From: Phyllostachys edulis
Lineage: Eukaryota; Streptophyta; Magnoliopsida; Poales; Poaceae
Direction of reading: 5' to 3'
Length of the DNA stretch: 64,000 bases
Assembly: GCA_036346405.1 (NCBI GenBank)
Contig: CM070548.1
Location: 56,727,866-56,791,865 of the forward strand
Each line of letters begins with the position of its first letter. The stretch's first letter is position 1. The notes beneath the pieces are model-generated. The model did not search any database, was not told the DNA's origin, and was given only the letters and a program-made list of their open reading frames with translations. The translations under genes and the position numbers were made by a program. This document shows positions 1 to 11,179 of the stretch, in pieces.

Positions 1-189
1 ACTAGAGGGGGGTGAATAGGAGCACGAACTCTTTTTCCTTTTGGTTGGATTCAATAAAACTTTACTTCAATCGCTATGATAGCTATGAAGATTAGTATAC
101 AAGTATAGCAGAAGCATTGTATTGAATCCACTTCATTCCCCAAAGTACAGCAACAAAATACCAAAGAAGTGCTGAAAAATCAGGGAAAT

Positions 190-245
190 CGGTATGACCG
201 CCGTTATATGTCTTGGTACTACCGAGCTATATAATGGTACTACCG
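190..245. repeat. Palindromic ggtactaccg-type decamers, block 1 of LTR
   Basis: Three near-palindromic decamers (ggtatgaccg, ggtactaccg, ggtactaccg) lie within about 55 bases. In the sister LTRs the same relative position (27580-27650, 36805-36900) carries ggtctgaccg/ggtcagaccg palindromes instead. Confidence 0.7.
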
Positions 246-1507
246 ATATTCACGGAGTTAAATCTGACAATTTGAAAAAACAAAACTAAAATTGGCACAA
301 CTTTTGATCCACTTGGCCAAACTCTACGAAATTTGAAACATAACTTCTCTAGGAGGTTAGAAACCTATTCCCATCAAAGATTGAGAAGATCCACATCAAA
401 TTTTCAACCTTTTTCCATTTGAGCAAAGTTTGTTTCAAAACCGAGTCAAGAATCAAAACACGATCTAAATTTTGCTCGTGGGTAAAGAGTGATCAAGATG
501 GTCTTAGATGCACTCCCACATGTCACAGCAAGCCAAATCACAACAAAAACTCAAGGGAAAACCAACAAAATATCAAAAACACAAAATCATCAAGGAGGAA
601 GAGCAAGAACAAGGATAAACTCATCTTTGAGAAACTTGTTTGGATTGATTAGAGATAGATAGAAGTTTACAGCCACTCTATCTTGGAGGACAAAGCTCAA
701 CCCAAGAGCACACAATCTATCACTCCCTAGAACCCTAGCCTCTCCATCTTTCTCTCCAAAACCCTAAGACACCAACTAGGGTTATAAAATGCAAGAGTTG
801 AGGGCTGCTGGACAGCACCCTCTCCAATTTATACTAGAGGCTAGCATCTAGAGAATATTCCAATTTGGGCACCCGTTAAGCTCACACACAAACGGGTTTA
901 ACTCACGCACGCATCTTAAAGCACCGTCTTCATCTTCTCTTGACCTAAACCGCTTCTTCTTGCGTCGTCTTGCGCCACGGTTTAGCCAAAAGGTCACCAA
1001 GGCGGTATTTAAGTGAAATTACCAAAATACACCTTCTCGATCCTTCTCCGAAGACCGAGTCCAATCTTGGTGAAGCAATCGCCTGCTTCGCCACGTGTAG
1101 GTTGATCAACGACTCTCATCATGTCAGCAAGTCTCTCCCGTCCGGCTCCCACCGAAACCACCATGGCACTTGCACTGACCCCGCGCCGCTTGATCCAACC
1201 CGTCTCACCGAACTGCCTGTTCAGTCATTCTTGTCCATTCTGCGCCATGCTTGAGTCCATTGACCTCACCCAGTATCCTCGATCGTTCTAAACCTCAGCT
1301 CTCCAAGTTTAGTCCCGATCATCCTCGCCGTTGACCTCCAAGCAACCTGCACAACAATAGACCAAGAAATCGATTCCGGGAACAAGTTCTTTACAACTTG
1401 ACCCACGTTAGTCAAAACATGAATCATGCAACACATATGCACTGAAGCTCATGAACTTGACCTATCCCAAAGCCAAAACTCCAAAATGGCTGACAATCAC
1501 CACACAA

Positions 1508-1735
1508 ACGGTACTACCGCTATGTTACCAGCGGTGCTACCGCACTACGGTCGTACCACTCCAATAACTACGGTCGTACCGCTTCTCGGAGAAACCCAAA
1601 ATTCCCAAAAACAACTTCTCTGGAAAATATGAACCACCATGAATCAAATGGTATTACTGCCCTGTGGTACTACCGCCACACAACTTGCAGTATTACCGCA
1701 CTGCGGTACTACCGCACCTTTAATGCCGGTACGAC
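1508..1735. repeat. Palindromic ggtactaccg-type decamers, block 2 of LTR
   Basis: At least seven variants of cggtactaccg, cggtgctaccg and cggtcgtaccg occur in about 230 bases near the element-5' side of the LTR. The matching stretch of the sister LTRs (about 28955-29040 and 38165-38245) carries cggtctgaccg instead. Confidence 0.7.
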
Positions 1736-1899
1736 CGATTATCCTGACACTTTGCTGAAAACAACAATTTCGACAAAACTTCAAAGCTATTGCCAATTGT
1801 CTCATCATCCTAAGATCATGAGTATATCCCCATGATATCCACAGGTGGCCCCCTGCTCGGCCGCCCCGACGCCATCCATCGGGCCTTTCCCTTTCTTCT

Positions 1900-4379
1900 T
1901 CTACGCCAGGGCTACCCGGAGGGACTCCATGGTGGCATCACGACCACGCAGCGCCCAAAAGTCCTAGGCAAGAACGTTGCTCGCCCTCTGCACCTACTTT
2001 TGGTCGGAAGCAATCTCTGTCGTGGAAGCCACGGGCACTGAGCGGGCACCAAGGGCATCAACATGCCCGCACCCAGCCTGCTGTAGAGAAACGAGGGCGA
2101 CCGTCCATGCCGCCTTCGCACAGTGATTGTTGTAGGCGCGAGCGGCCGGGAGAAAAACTTCCCTGGCACAATGGAGATGATCCAGTGTCACATCCATCTG
2201 GTTGACGGTGTGCCTATCGCCCTCCATGCATTCCATCGCCTCCCAAGTAGCCCCCGACATGGTGGCTGAAAGTTCCTGCTCCACCGCAACCTCTGCCTCG
2301 AGGACGGTGCGAACACCTTGCAAGGCCTCCACTTCCTCTTGTAGAGCACGCCGCTGACCCTCTAGCTCAGCAACCCTTGACTCTAGCCCCCTCGCCTTTT
2401 CGGCAAGAGCCGAGCGCTCGGTGCCTAAGGATTCGCTCTGCGCAAACTCCGCGTCAACCCACTCTTGGATCTCCATGTAGCCGCGCTGGATATCCCCCTC
2501 GAGTACGCGCGACAACATCAAGGTCTGCGCAAAACGCACTGTCAGTACTACAAAAGTAGGACAGAACTACGGACATATCCAAACTTACCTTCACGACGTT
2601 TGCCTCGATACACCGAAACATCTTGTCCGCAGGCATGCGCTGGAAGAGCTCGGACAGGCAGGACGAGGCGACAAAGTGAGCCACCTCCTTGCAAACAACC
2701 ACTACCCCGGGGCTAACCTTAAAATCTAGGGTGCATAGCGGACCAACATCCACGGTGCCTTGTTAGGATGCACCGGCAGTACCTCGGCTTTGCACAGTGC
2801 CGAGACACCCTCGGCGTTACGGCATCGAGCCGTCCGGTGCCTCCAAAGTGTGGAGCCCTCAATAGACCCTCAGGCCCGAGACCGCCCCGCCTTGCCCTTG
2901 CCCCTCGACGATCATCATGCTGCGTAGCGTGAGAGCAAGTTAGCCAAGTGCAAAAGAACGCAACAAAAAAAGAGGGGAGAAAGCGAGGAGACAAAGCTAA
3001 TCGATCGTGTCACGGGCAAAGTTGGGCTCCTCCTCCCGAGTATCCTCGGTCCCACGGTTGTACACCTACGAAGGCGTCCCAATGGACAGTTCTTTGAGGG
3101 GCATGCTCACTATGCCAAACGAGCTCGCCACCACCTCCATGACACCGGCCCATGGAGCAAGCGCGGCCTGGCCGACGAAGAAACTCGTCGAGCTTACTTT
3201 CTCTGATGCCGGGAGCTCGTGACACCTTCTTTGAAGCAAGACCCATCGCGTCCTCACCGGCATGGCTAGAGCGATCCGTGCGAACGGTCCCAACGGCTTG
3301 CAAGGGCACCGCACTGATCGACCCATGGCCCTCCAACTCCTCCGGGCCACGAAGCCATTTCTTCTTACCTGCGTCGGGATCCGAACGCTCCGCCAAGCGA
3401 ATTGCAGGATCCACATACGCCCGGTTCACGTGGGGCTCGCGCACTACCAGCCCCTGTTTCGCGTGTTCCTCCCCAGTGTAGGGGCCTAGAAGCTGCTCAG
3501 TGGCACGCTCGGCCTCGTCAATGGGCAGCACTACAGGAGTGTTAGACACCGAAGCAAAGACATAAAAGACGCAAAGCTAAGGGCCGAAGTTAGCACCTGC
3601 GCGACCCCCCAGCTCCAAGGTGGGAACACCATCCCTCGGCTTACCGAGCATCACACTACAGCCCCATGCCAACGGCCACACCCGAAGCATGCAAAACTCC
3701 TCTGCGAGATCCCTTGTGGACAGCCTACACGTCGCGTTAAGCAGCACACAGAGCAGTGCCTCCTCCCTCGCAGAGAGATCGATCGCTGGGGACGAAATAA
3801 GTTGAATGGACCCCTAGCGGAGCGAAGAACGATATAGGAAGGGCACTTATGGTAGAACCACCTCCGCGTCCAGTCGGTCTCCCACCTGTTCTGGGCCGCC
3901 AGAGCAGGCAAGAACTGAAGAAGGCGCGCCTTCGGCTGGAAGTCGATGCTCCTGAAATTTAGCGTCTCGCCAATGTATTTCTTCTTCTTCGGCTGACATC
4001 GCCCATCATGGAGGTACGCGAAGAGCCATGCCTCCCTGTCGCTCGCCCTTGTGGAGCATAGTACCCACTCGAAGACACTGAGTTTGACGATGGAGTTGGT
4101 TGTCAGCTGGGCCATATCGACTCCGTACATTTGAAGCACCTAGACCATCGAATCAATGCACGGCAGGCGGAGACCCGTGTCCAGGAAGGCCACAACTAGG
4201 ATTGTCTCGTCCTCTCGAGGCGTCGGCACAACCTCCGATCCGAGGGCGTGCACATCTTTGAGATCCTCCAGCTTCCCCTCATCCTTGAGCGCTCGCAGCA
4301 CCTATGACATCATAGTGGAGTGGCCGAGCTCGTCCGTATACGCAACCAAGCTCCCACCATCCTTGTTTCGCTTCGTCAT
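1900..4379 (-). pseudogene. Decayed ORF with 'putative gypsy type transposon' (Transposase_28-like) domain plus coiled coil
   Basis: Reading leftward from the ATG at 4379 (start MTKRNKDGGS), an in-frame stop interrupts early sequence. A recognisable block then runs through VLQMYGVDMAQLTTNSIVKL, SYLHDGRCQPKKK-type residues, ETLNFRSIDFQPKARLLQFL and RWETDWTRRWFYHKCPSYI (about 4150-3800). This resembles the domain that plant annotations call 'putative gypsy type transposon'. Downstream blocks at 3549-3010 and 2539-1994 give a linker containing GKKKWLRGPEELE and a heptad-rich coiled coil (EKARGLESRVAELEGQRRAL). At least two stops and several frame changes or introns separate the pieces, so it is not translatable as it stands. 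Its strand is opposite to the LTR at 4830-5472. Tat-lineage gypsy elements are known to carry antisense ORFs next to the 3' LTR, and that is my preferred reading. Confidence 0.7.
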
Positions 4380-4504
4380 CTCAAGACGCGGAGGAGCACA
4401 CAAGGAACAGCGGAGCGCAATGTGCTCGCAAGAGCAGGCCGCGGGGGCAAGAGGTAGAACCTAAAGCTTGCAGTCGTGTGAATGAGGGCGAAGTAAGGGT
4501 GACA

Positions 4505-4530
4505 CCCCCTATTTATAGACATAACGCGTC
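4505..4530 (-). promoter_or_regulatory. TATA box upstream of the Transposase_28-like ORF
   Basis: On the minus strand the sequence reads ctataaataggggg (complement of 4505-4518), about 130 bases before the ATG at 4379. The spacing suits a plant core promoter and a short leader. No other promoter element was recognised. Confidence 0.5.
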
Positions 4531-4829
4531 CGTATCAAGGTAGGGCATGGAAGCCGAAAAGCCATGGGCCAAGCACAACATGACATGTGGCCCTCAAATA
4601 GGACACCAAACAAATAACATTATGACGCACAGAAACCAACAAACGGCGTTAAAACACACGACGCACAACCACCATGCACGGTACCCGAGGCGCTGCAAAA
4701 GCTTGCCCACCATGGCGTGCGGCACCCGACAACGCCATGTGGTATTCAATGGGGCGCCACCGGGTCCGCCGATTCGACACACACACCGCGGGGGGACCCG
4801 TTAAAAAGTGCCGTCGGTAGAAGGGGCGG

Positions 4830-5472
4830 TGTGCTGGACCCTCGAGGAAAGAACACGGTTTGTCATGGCTAATGGGACCTTGACCGCGAGGGACTTATCG
4901 TAAGGGTAACCCACCAGCCCCCACGACTTGGTAAGCACCACAGCCCCCCCCCCATAGGGGGCCGGAGGCCGCACCAAGGGCCTCGAAGGGGTCTCGGAGG
5001 CCGCACCAGGGGCCCCGGAGGGGGCCCGGAGGCTACAAAGGGTCCTGGTGGGAGCCCCAAGGGCACCTCGCGGGACCACCTCAAGGTAACATAAGGGCGC
5101 AAAGCCCCCTCGGCTCGGAGCCGCCTTGCAAGATGTGAAGGGTCAAAGGATCCCGCTGGACCGGGTGCACCAACCAGGGTAAACCGGGTCCAGGAGGGTC
5201 CACCACGTGGTGAAGGCTACACGCAGGGGTAGGAAAAACTCCTGCAGCCCCTACCTGCAAGGGACCTTTTTAGGGGTAGAGCCGTAATCTCTTATCCCCT
5301 TCTGTAAGGCTATAAATAGCTACCTTCCCCCATGTAATGGAGGGACCATGTTTTTCGGGCAAAGCAATATACACACTCCACTAGACAACTGGTCCCCTCT
5401 ACGAGGACTCCCCGGTTATTCCTTGGCATCGAGGGCCCCCTTCTCGTACCGTCTAGTCTTTTTCCTACGACA
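4830..5472 (+). mobile_element. Probable Ty3/gypsy LTR (3' LTR)
   Basis: A purine tract (agaaggggcgg, 4819-4829) precedes a possible TG start at 4830, and the block can be closed at ctacgaca (5472). Inside are a GC-rich imperfect repeat (ggaggccgcaccaagggcc-like, 4965-5035) and a plus-strand TATA motif, ctataaatag, at 5310-5319, followed by a leader-like stretch. This arrangement suits a gypsy LTR transcribed rightward. No second LTR or target duplication is visible, so the boundaries are provisional. Confidence 0.5.
5310..5319 (+). promoter_or_regulatory. TATA box in probable gypsy LTR
   Basis: ctataaatag lies within the LTR-like block, about 160 bases before its inferred end, as expected for a U3/R boundary. 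Confidence 0.5.
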
Positions 5473-5917
5473 CAGGGCAGCCGCTGGCGTCGGCATGCGA
5501 CGATGCGCTGGCGGCGTCCTGTGGTGTGGAGGGTTGGAGGTGGATGCGGTATTGAAGAGAGGAGATGTGCAGATGCGGGAGGGAGGGAAGAGTGGCAGCG
5601 TGTTTAGGGAGGATGGATCGAGTGAGGTTGGAACATTGGATGGAGTACTGGAGGGGTGGGATGAGCATTGCGCAGACTTAGGGTTTTCTCAATAGGGCCC
5701 ACCTGTTAGGTAGCTGCTGAGTAAACGGGCGTGGTGGGCACGGGTTTGGGGTAAACTCCACCATTGTTACATTCTTTAATCAAACTTTTCAATCAACAAT
5801 TGGATACTTAACTAGCATTTAAGCTTGGATTGGATCCAAGCTTTTAATTTCATAGCTCTTTAGTAAGGTGTTACGGTTGTAACGGCCAAGGACAGAATAA
5901 CATAAATCGTGCTAAGG
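5473..5917. other. Unassigned spacer between gypsy LTR and hAT element
   Basis: The first half is GC-rich with short overlapping ORFs and no recognisable domain. The second half is AT-rich. I see no feature here that I can support. Confidence 0.5.
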
Positions 5918-6624
5918 CCTATTTGTAGGGGTGCAAACGGAGCGGATACGGACGGATATCGTTCATCCCGTATCCTTTTCTATTTTTTTCTCGGATTCGG
6001 AATCGGACACGGACAGTGTCGGATACGAATACGAATGCGGATAGTCTCGGTCACGAATACGGAGCGAATACATACCGAACCGAATACGGGTTGTCTCGGT
6101 CACGAATACTTATTCGGATATTGCGCGAAAACAGAAACCATATATGTCACACAAATAAAGATCAATCAACCATACTACATTTCCAAAATGCAACTAGATT
6201 AGTAGTTTAATAAGAAAATTTAAATGCATCACACGATAACAAATGGTGGTTAGCTAGTTAAGCAAGTTATCATGCATATATCAAAATAAATTGGTGCTAA
6301 CACTGACAGCATGGAACACATGAGATGAATTCGGAGATAATTTTATAAGAGAACTTCAATTATTCTTCCAGTTTGGTACACAAAATTATATAACCTTGAT
6401 GCGAATTTTTCATGTACATTCATTAAAGAATAGTTCTTCAAGAGTAACTCTTTGCAAGTCCTATCATTCACTATCAAATTTTCATGTAAACTTTACAACA
6501 TTTAATTAAGAGTTGTACTTACGTCCTTATATGAGCAAAAAATTAGCGCAAATAAGTAAAAAAAAAAAAAAAGCTCGCATTGTCAAACCTCTTCCGTGCC
6601 AACATTGTAAATGCCAACTTTACT

Positions 6625-6845
6625 AGGCTTTTCTTGTGATTTTGTGTCAACAGACTTAGGAGGCAGGTAAGAGCTTGATGATCAATGATGCACTGCAGAA
6701 CAAAAGATAAATTAAATGATTGATGCAGAATGTGTCAAACCTATAGAAAGATACAAAAACGAATGTCATACCTGAGTTTGCATGTCATCTCCAAAGACAA
6801 TATTTCCAGCAGTTAAATGGCGCAGGTATAAGCACCGCAGGTGAT
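6625..6845 (-). pseudogene. Captured importin-alpha fragment (two exons and one intron)
   Basis: On the minus strand, exon A (6845-6772) ends with AGNIVFGDDMQTQ and a proper donor (CAG|GTATGA). Exon B (6692-6625) follows an acceptor (TTCTGCAG) and reads CIIDHQALTCLLSLLTQNHK. Joined, they give the armadillo-repeat stretch of importin-alpha around the GNIVTGDDxQTQ motif, the nuclear-import adaptor that binds NLS cargo. The intron (6693-6771) is 79 bases. The fragment lacks the IBB domain and most armadillo repeats, and the reading decays after the HKKS residues. It sits inside the hAT element beside BTAF1 exons in the same direction, so it is a passenger, not a working gene. Confidence 0.85.
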
Positions 6846-6939
6846 GGATGACTTCATGTGGGAAACAGTATACAAAGAATAGAAATGAGCATAAATAATA
6901 AAATCATACTAAATCAAATAACAGAAAATTGTGATGCAG

Positions 6940-7990
6940 CATTGTCACATATAGGAGAAGCTCCACAAGCCGGGAACAAACACCAGCTTCGATCACAGTC
7001 TTCGTTGTGATCAATACCATGTGGCCTTTTCAGGGAGTCCAAATTGGTTTTATCATCCAGATCAGCAAAAGGCGAGCTAAGATCAGGGAAATATACTCCA
7101 ACACAAGCACCTTGATGTGTCAAAATTTCCCTCAAAGCCATAATGGTGCCATGACAAACTTCCCAAACTACAATGCAACACCCAGTTAAAAGGTTGTATA
7201 AGCAAGACAAAAGGAGACAAATTTGGGAGTTGGATAATGAACTTACTAGGGTCAAACATATCATGAATAAGTTGATCCACAAATTGTTGGAAAGGCCATC
7301 TCCCATTCTCACTGTACTCCATATAGTCTTCATCTGCAACTGCATCAAATGCATCCTGAAATAAGGGAAAGGAAATGATTAAATCATCACAGATCGAAGA
7401 CAAAGCCACCCCAACAGAGAATGCTCTAGCACAAATAATATGTGAACTAACAAATGAAACAACAGCAGTAACAAGTCAACAAACTCACAAGCATGTGGAA
7501 GCACACACCCCCAAGCAAGCAAGCACTTGGCCACTTGCACCCTGCCACATTTGTAGACATGCTAGTCTGTGCTAACAATTGAATGATGTGAAACAGAAAG
7601 TTTTGCAACTTCTACACCAATTAGGCTTCGAAATATTGAAAAGTTGAACATGAAACAGCTTCACTGAGGATTCAGATTATTTCAGGAATCCAATATAACT
7701 AAAAAGTTAACCATCTCATGAAAGTAACTCCAATATAAGCAAACAATTATAGGAGATTTGTAAGATCTTGGAAACGAAACAGTATGATTGCTTGATCATA
7801 CATTATGTGCACCAACTTGGTCAGAAGAAGTTCCATTGGACGATGCACAATTTTTTAGCACAACCTCATCATCCTCAGGTACAGCTTTTGTATGATCGTT
7901 TGCGTTACTCTTTGCTTTCGCTTGACATATTGAGCTCCACGGCACTTAATCGGCGAGCGAAAATTAGAATGTTTGGTAGTTCTGTTTTCT
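6940..7990 (-). pseudogene. Captured BTAF1/MOT1 (TATA-binding-protein-associated factor) fragment
   Basis: The exon at 7355-7247 (minus) reads from DAFDAVADEDYMEYSENG to QFVDQLIHDMFDP. It ends at a GTAAGT donor, and a 79-base intron (7168-7246) leads to an exon starting WEVCHGTIMALREILTHQG and continuing VYFPDLSSPFADLDDKTN (7167 to about 6985). Splicing keeps the frame and creates DPIWEV. This matches the N-terminal HEAT-repeat region of plant BTAF1, the Snf2-family ATPase that removes TBP from DNA. A further upstream stretch, DHTKAVPEDDEVVLKN (about 7900-7800), is compatible with the same protein but carries a frameshift. The ATPase domain is absent. This is a gene fragment inside a hAT element. 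The BTAF1 identity is from memory of the family and is strong for the two spliced exons. Confidence 0.8.
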
Positions 7991-8045
7991 ACTTTTCTAA
8001 TCAACAAGTTTGCAAACCATCTACATAAAGATCTGCAAGATACCA

Positions 8046-8690
8046 CACGATCTATATATAATGCTTGACAAATTCAATACATCTAGCATTGCTTTGATCT
8101 TGGAAGACAAGCACTCCACTTTATCAATAGAGAAGGATCTTGTATATGATCAAATAAAGGAAGCTGCATGATCGATTGAGAATAAAAAATGTGGAGTAAA
8201 CAATGTCAAACAATAAGACTGATTTTCCTTTCAGATTCTGATGAGCATCTCCCTTTACTTCTCTTGAAGCATTGGAATTTGGATTTGAGACAATACAGAT
8301 CACAACCCCAAATTACAAAAAAATTAGTCCATTTTAGTCCACCTCCGGATCATTATTCATTTCTTTTTTTCTTTCCCCAAACCCTTCTCCAATTTGATTC
8401 TAAGCAGTTTGATGGCACATGTTAATTTTCTGTGCTTGTAAGTGCAGATCTGCTAGTCAGTGTTGATACAAATACCGATTCATAACAATGCCTAGATTAA
8501 GAAGAAGAAAAGAAATCGGGACTATGTATATTGTTTTTTTGACCGAACTTTGTGGATTAGTTAAAAACATAGCAATCAACAAGAAAGAGCTATTCATCAT
8601 ACACTAGATAATACATAATGCATCTAAGATAAAGCAGCCCAATAAAATGTCAACCAATTACCTAAGCAGTAATTATCGCAACGGGAAGGA
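8046..8690. other. Unassigned AT-rich DNA between two captured gene fragments
   Basis: No coding match was recognised on either strand. It may be intron DNA captured with BTAF1 or MPP-beta, or original hAT filler. Confidence 0.4.
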
Positions 8691-8694
8691 GTGC

Positions 8695-9377
8695 TTAAAG
8701 CAAGCAAATATCTATGCATCGAGGACCTCCTCCATCTCTCGAGAGGATCACATCACGCTCACGTTCAATGCAGGCACGGTCGAGTAGAGTTACGCATAAT
8801 GTCGGCGAGAACCTCCGGTGACGAGGCACGTCCTTGTCGGCGACTTGGCATAGTATGTCGTCTGCTCGCGGCGTGTAGGCGTTGAGGTGGCCACCGATGT
8901 CCTCGATCTCCTGCTCGAGTTGCGCGATCTTCGCGCTTCCTCGTGCCCTTGAACAAAGCATGTGCTCGGCGAAATCGCGACCGGAGGCCTCCTCCGTCTC
9001 GTACTGCTCGGCGTCGATCCACACGCCGGCGGTGGCCGAGCGGGCGGCGGCGAGACTCCGTGGCGGCAACGTAGGCCGTTAAGCAGCGTTGTCACACGGG
9101 TCTCCGGCGGCGAGATGGCGTGTGGTCGGCGTGGCGGGCATGGGGCTGGCATAGCGGAGGAAGCGGGGTCGGGTGCTCGAGCAGCTGGGCCGGGTTTTCA
9201 CGGCCTCGGCGATGCGGTCGTCTGGCATCACCGGGCGCGTCGGAAGTCGCGTCGGGGTGATGACCGGGGCTCCTGGCGGCAGCGGTGGAGGCCTGTGGCG
9301 CGTTCTGGCAGCCGCCGCGCGCCGCCGCGGGCGGAGCGGTGGCGCCTTCGCGGCGAGAGGATGCGGCCGAACGCCAT
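8695..9377 (-). pseudogene. Captured 5' exon of mitochondrial processing peptidase beta subunit
   Basis: The minus-strand ATG at 9377 begins MAFGRILSPRRR, an arginine-rich start like a mitochondrial presequence. Later blocks are MPDDRIAEAV, PRFLRYASPMP, GVWIDAEQYETEEASG, LEQEIEDIGGHLNAYT, REQTTYYAK, DKDVPR, IERERDVIL and REMEEVLDA. These are the ordered landmarks of MPP-beta, the M16 metallopeptidase subunit that cleaves presequences in the matrix. They fall in different frames, so several indels are present. The zinc-binding HxxEH motif reads DFAEH here, so the first histidine is lost. The piece ends near 8695 without the rest of the gene. The plus-strand 252-residue ORF over this region is an antisense shadow. 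Confidence 0.85.
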
Positions 9378-9599
9378 CAGGGATATCCGAGCAGTGGCCT
9401 CGCCCGGCGGCGGAGGAGGAGGTGGAGATCTAGCTGGGTTAGGGTTTGTAGCCAGACGGATCAGGAAGGAGATGGAGAGGGCGTGGCGGGTGCCTTCCAA
9501 CTATGAGAGGGAGAGGGATACTGAGCCGAGCCGATTTGGGATTTTGGTTTTGGGGCGGCGGGACTGCGGGCGTGGGAGGCGGGAGATGTCCCGCGCGCG

Positions 9600-9835
9600 T
9601 CAGTTGCGTGAATTTTCGGATAGTATTTCGGATAGTCGCCGGTTATATCCGATTTTATTTCCGGATAGTTCCGAAAAAACCGGATACCTAACTATCCGGA
9701 TCCGAATCTGTATCCGGTGAAAAATATCCGAATCTGGATCCGGATCCGAAAAAACATCCGGATATCCGGGGAAAAAATCCGAATTTTGGCCACATTCATT
9801 CGGTCGGTCGGTCGGTCGATCGGAAACTATCCGTT
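9600..9835. repeat. Right subterminal repeats of hAT (ccggata/tatccgga motifs)
   Basis: About fifteen copies of the hexamer tatccg or cggata in both orientations, plus a cggtcggtcggtcggtcg run at 9799-9818. The left end carries a related cluster at 5939-6120. Such clusters are typical transposase-binding subterminal repeats of hAT elements. Confidence 0.75.
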
Positions 9836-9858
9836 CCATTTGCACCCCTGCCTATTTG

Positions 9859-10093
9859 GATGCGAATTTTTCAGGCGGATTGCACAATGGTAAGATACAA
9901 GGTTGAGCTGGAGTGAGCTGACAGGCTGATTGAATAATTGATCGATGGTTGGGAGGAGGGCAACGAATTGGGGAGTGGAGAGGGGACAATGCCAAAAGTG
10001 ATGGACTACATTGTCCACTCTAGCTTGCATAGCTGTGTAGTACTATAACGAGCGATATTGAAAACTTGTGTGTCCTTCCGTGGACTACTATTA
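9859..10093. other. Spacer, nothing recognised
   Basis: Mixed-composition DNA between the hAT target duplication and the foldback element, with no ORF or repeat that I can support. Confidence 0.4.
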
Positions 10094-10550
10094 ATGAGTT
10101 TTTTTTAATCGATATGTCTTTTATTTGTAATAGTAAAAGTAGCATATGTTTATATGAAATTATAAAAATGGTACCACGACAGATTAGAAATACCACGTAC
10201 CGTGCTTCCAGACCACGGAACTGACGTACTGCAAACTGGAATAGCGGAAGCACGGATTTTTTGTCCATTAGTGAATAAGCTGTATGTCATTTGGTGATTA
10301 AGTTGTTTGTCTTTTAGTGGTTAAGTGATTAAGCATGCATACAACCCTTTCTTACGTGGTTCCAGTCCGTAGTAGCTAGTAGGTTCCTTCCGCAGTATGT
10401 CGGTTCCACAGATTGAGAGCGTGGTACCTTGCTTCCACGGACTTAGAGCACAATACGTGACCTTTTTAACCTTTTGCGGTGCTTTTTTTTGTAATTTTTT
10501 GCAAACGAATGCTACTTTTGCTATTATAAATGCAAAACGTGCCAATTCCA
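10094..10550. mobile_element. Foldback / MITE-like inverted repeat, about 450 bp
   Basis: The left arm contains tttgtaatagtaaaagtagcat, ggtaccacg and cgtgcttccagaccacgga. The right arm contains the imperfect complements in reverse order: ccgtg/cttccacgg, cgtggtaccttgcttccacg and gaatgctacttttgctattata. The arms span roughly 10094-10245 and 10395-10550, and the whole block could fold into a long imperfect hairpin. No clear target duplication was found, so the superfamily is not assigned; the long imperfect arms would suit a Mutator-like MITE. Confidence 0.6.
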
Positions 10551-10559
10551 CCAAAAACT

Positions 10560-11032
10560 CACGTGAATCCGACTCAGCTGAAAACTGAACGGCACCGCAG
10601 ATTCATAGTAGATAGGATGACGATGCAGCCATTATTGGTGCAAGGCATTGCTTTAACATCATTGTTTGTTACTTCAAAAAGTTCTAAACATAAGTAGTTT
10701 TGATATCGGCATGGTATCTACTAAGGTATCACTTTAACCGCTAATTTTTATCATAATACTCTTGCTACAAGTCACAAAACTTATATATTATTTAAGTATA
10801 TTTCACATTGAATCTAGTAATAACAACATCAAGTCAATTTTAAGTAGTTTTTATACACTGAATAGTCAAGACTCAAAATTAGAGTGTTTTTTAGATAGCA
10901 GGGACAATAGGTTATATATAGTCACACATCATGAGTTTAAATCCTGAAAATTAAATCATAATGCTCTTGGAAGTTTTATATTTGGCTGGTGACGCCAGTC
11001 CCAAATGGCAGAATAATAGGAGTAATACAGTA
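10560..11032. other. AT-rich spacer, nothing recognised
   Basis: No coding or repeat structure that I can support, up to the copia target duplication at 11033. Confidence 0.4.
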
Positions 11033-11037
11033 CAGAC

Positions 11038-11167
11038 TGTTATGAATAGCGCTTGTATTCAATATGAGACCAATAGACCAATATATATACACAAAATACA
11101 GGTGGTGAATATGCAAATAATATCTCAAAACAATAGGGAATAACACACTATACATATATCTCTAACA
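11038..11167 (-). repeat. 3' LTR of copia element
   Basis: 130 bp, TG...CA ends. It is followed on its internal side by caccccccctc-like sequence (11165-11176), the complement of the polypurine tract that primes plus-strand synthesis. Confidence 0.9.
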
Positions 11168-11179
11168 CCCCCCTCAAAC

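Larger units (their letters stand above)
1..1843 (-). mobile_element. Long terminal repeat of a Ty1/copia element (solo or 5' LTR), left edge cut by window
   Basis: The block starts with the same ggggggtgaatagg motif found near the start of the two LTRs at 27390-29152 and 36615-38360. It ends with the same catgatatccaca end at 1843, so it is a third, more diverged LTR of the same copia family, in the same orientation (element on the minus strand). The roughly 15 bases expected before position 1 lie outside the window. The sequence to its right is not the polypurine tract that follows the 3' LTR of the complete copy, so this is either a solo LTR or a 5' LTR whose internal part lies to the left. 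Short ORFs inside it are not genes. Confidence 0.85.
5926..9850. mobile_element. Non-autonomous hAT transposon carrying fragments of three host genes (Pack-type)
   Basis: The left end, taggggtgcaaacgg, is the inverted complement of the right end, ccatttgcacccctg, apart from the first base and two later ones. Both sides are flanked by the same 8-bp duplication, cctatttg (5918-5925 and 9851-9858). An 8-bp duplication with short terminal inverted repeats is the hAT signature. Subterminal DNA on both sides is packed with cggata/tatccg motifs (5939-6120, 9600-9835). No transposase is present, so it must have moved with enzyme supplied in trans. The interior holds importin-alpha, BTAF1 and MPP-beta pieces, all readable on the minus strand, two of them with introns retained. 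That means capture at the DNA level rather than retroposition. Confidence 0.93.

Noticed and set aside
8962..9720. 252-codon plus-strand ORF
   Set aside because: It lies antisense to the MPP-beta fragment and runs into hAT subterminal repeats; it is open only because the region is GC-rich.
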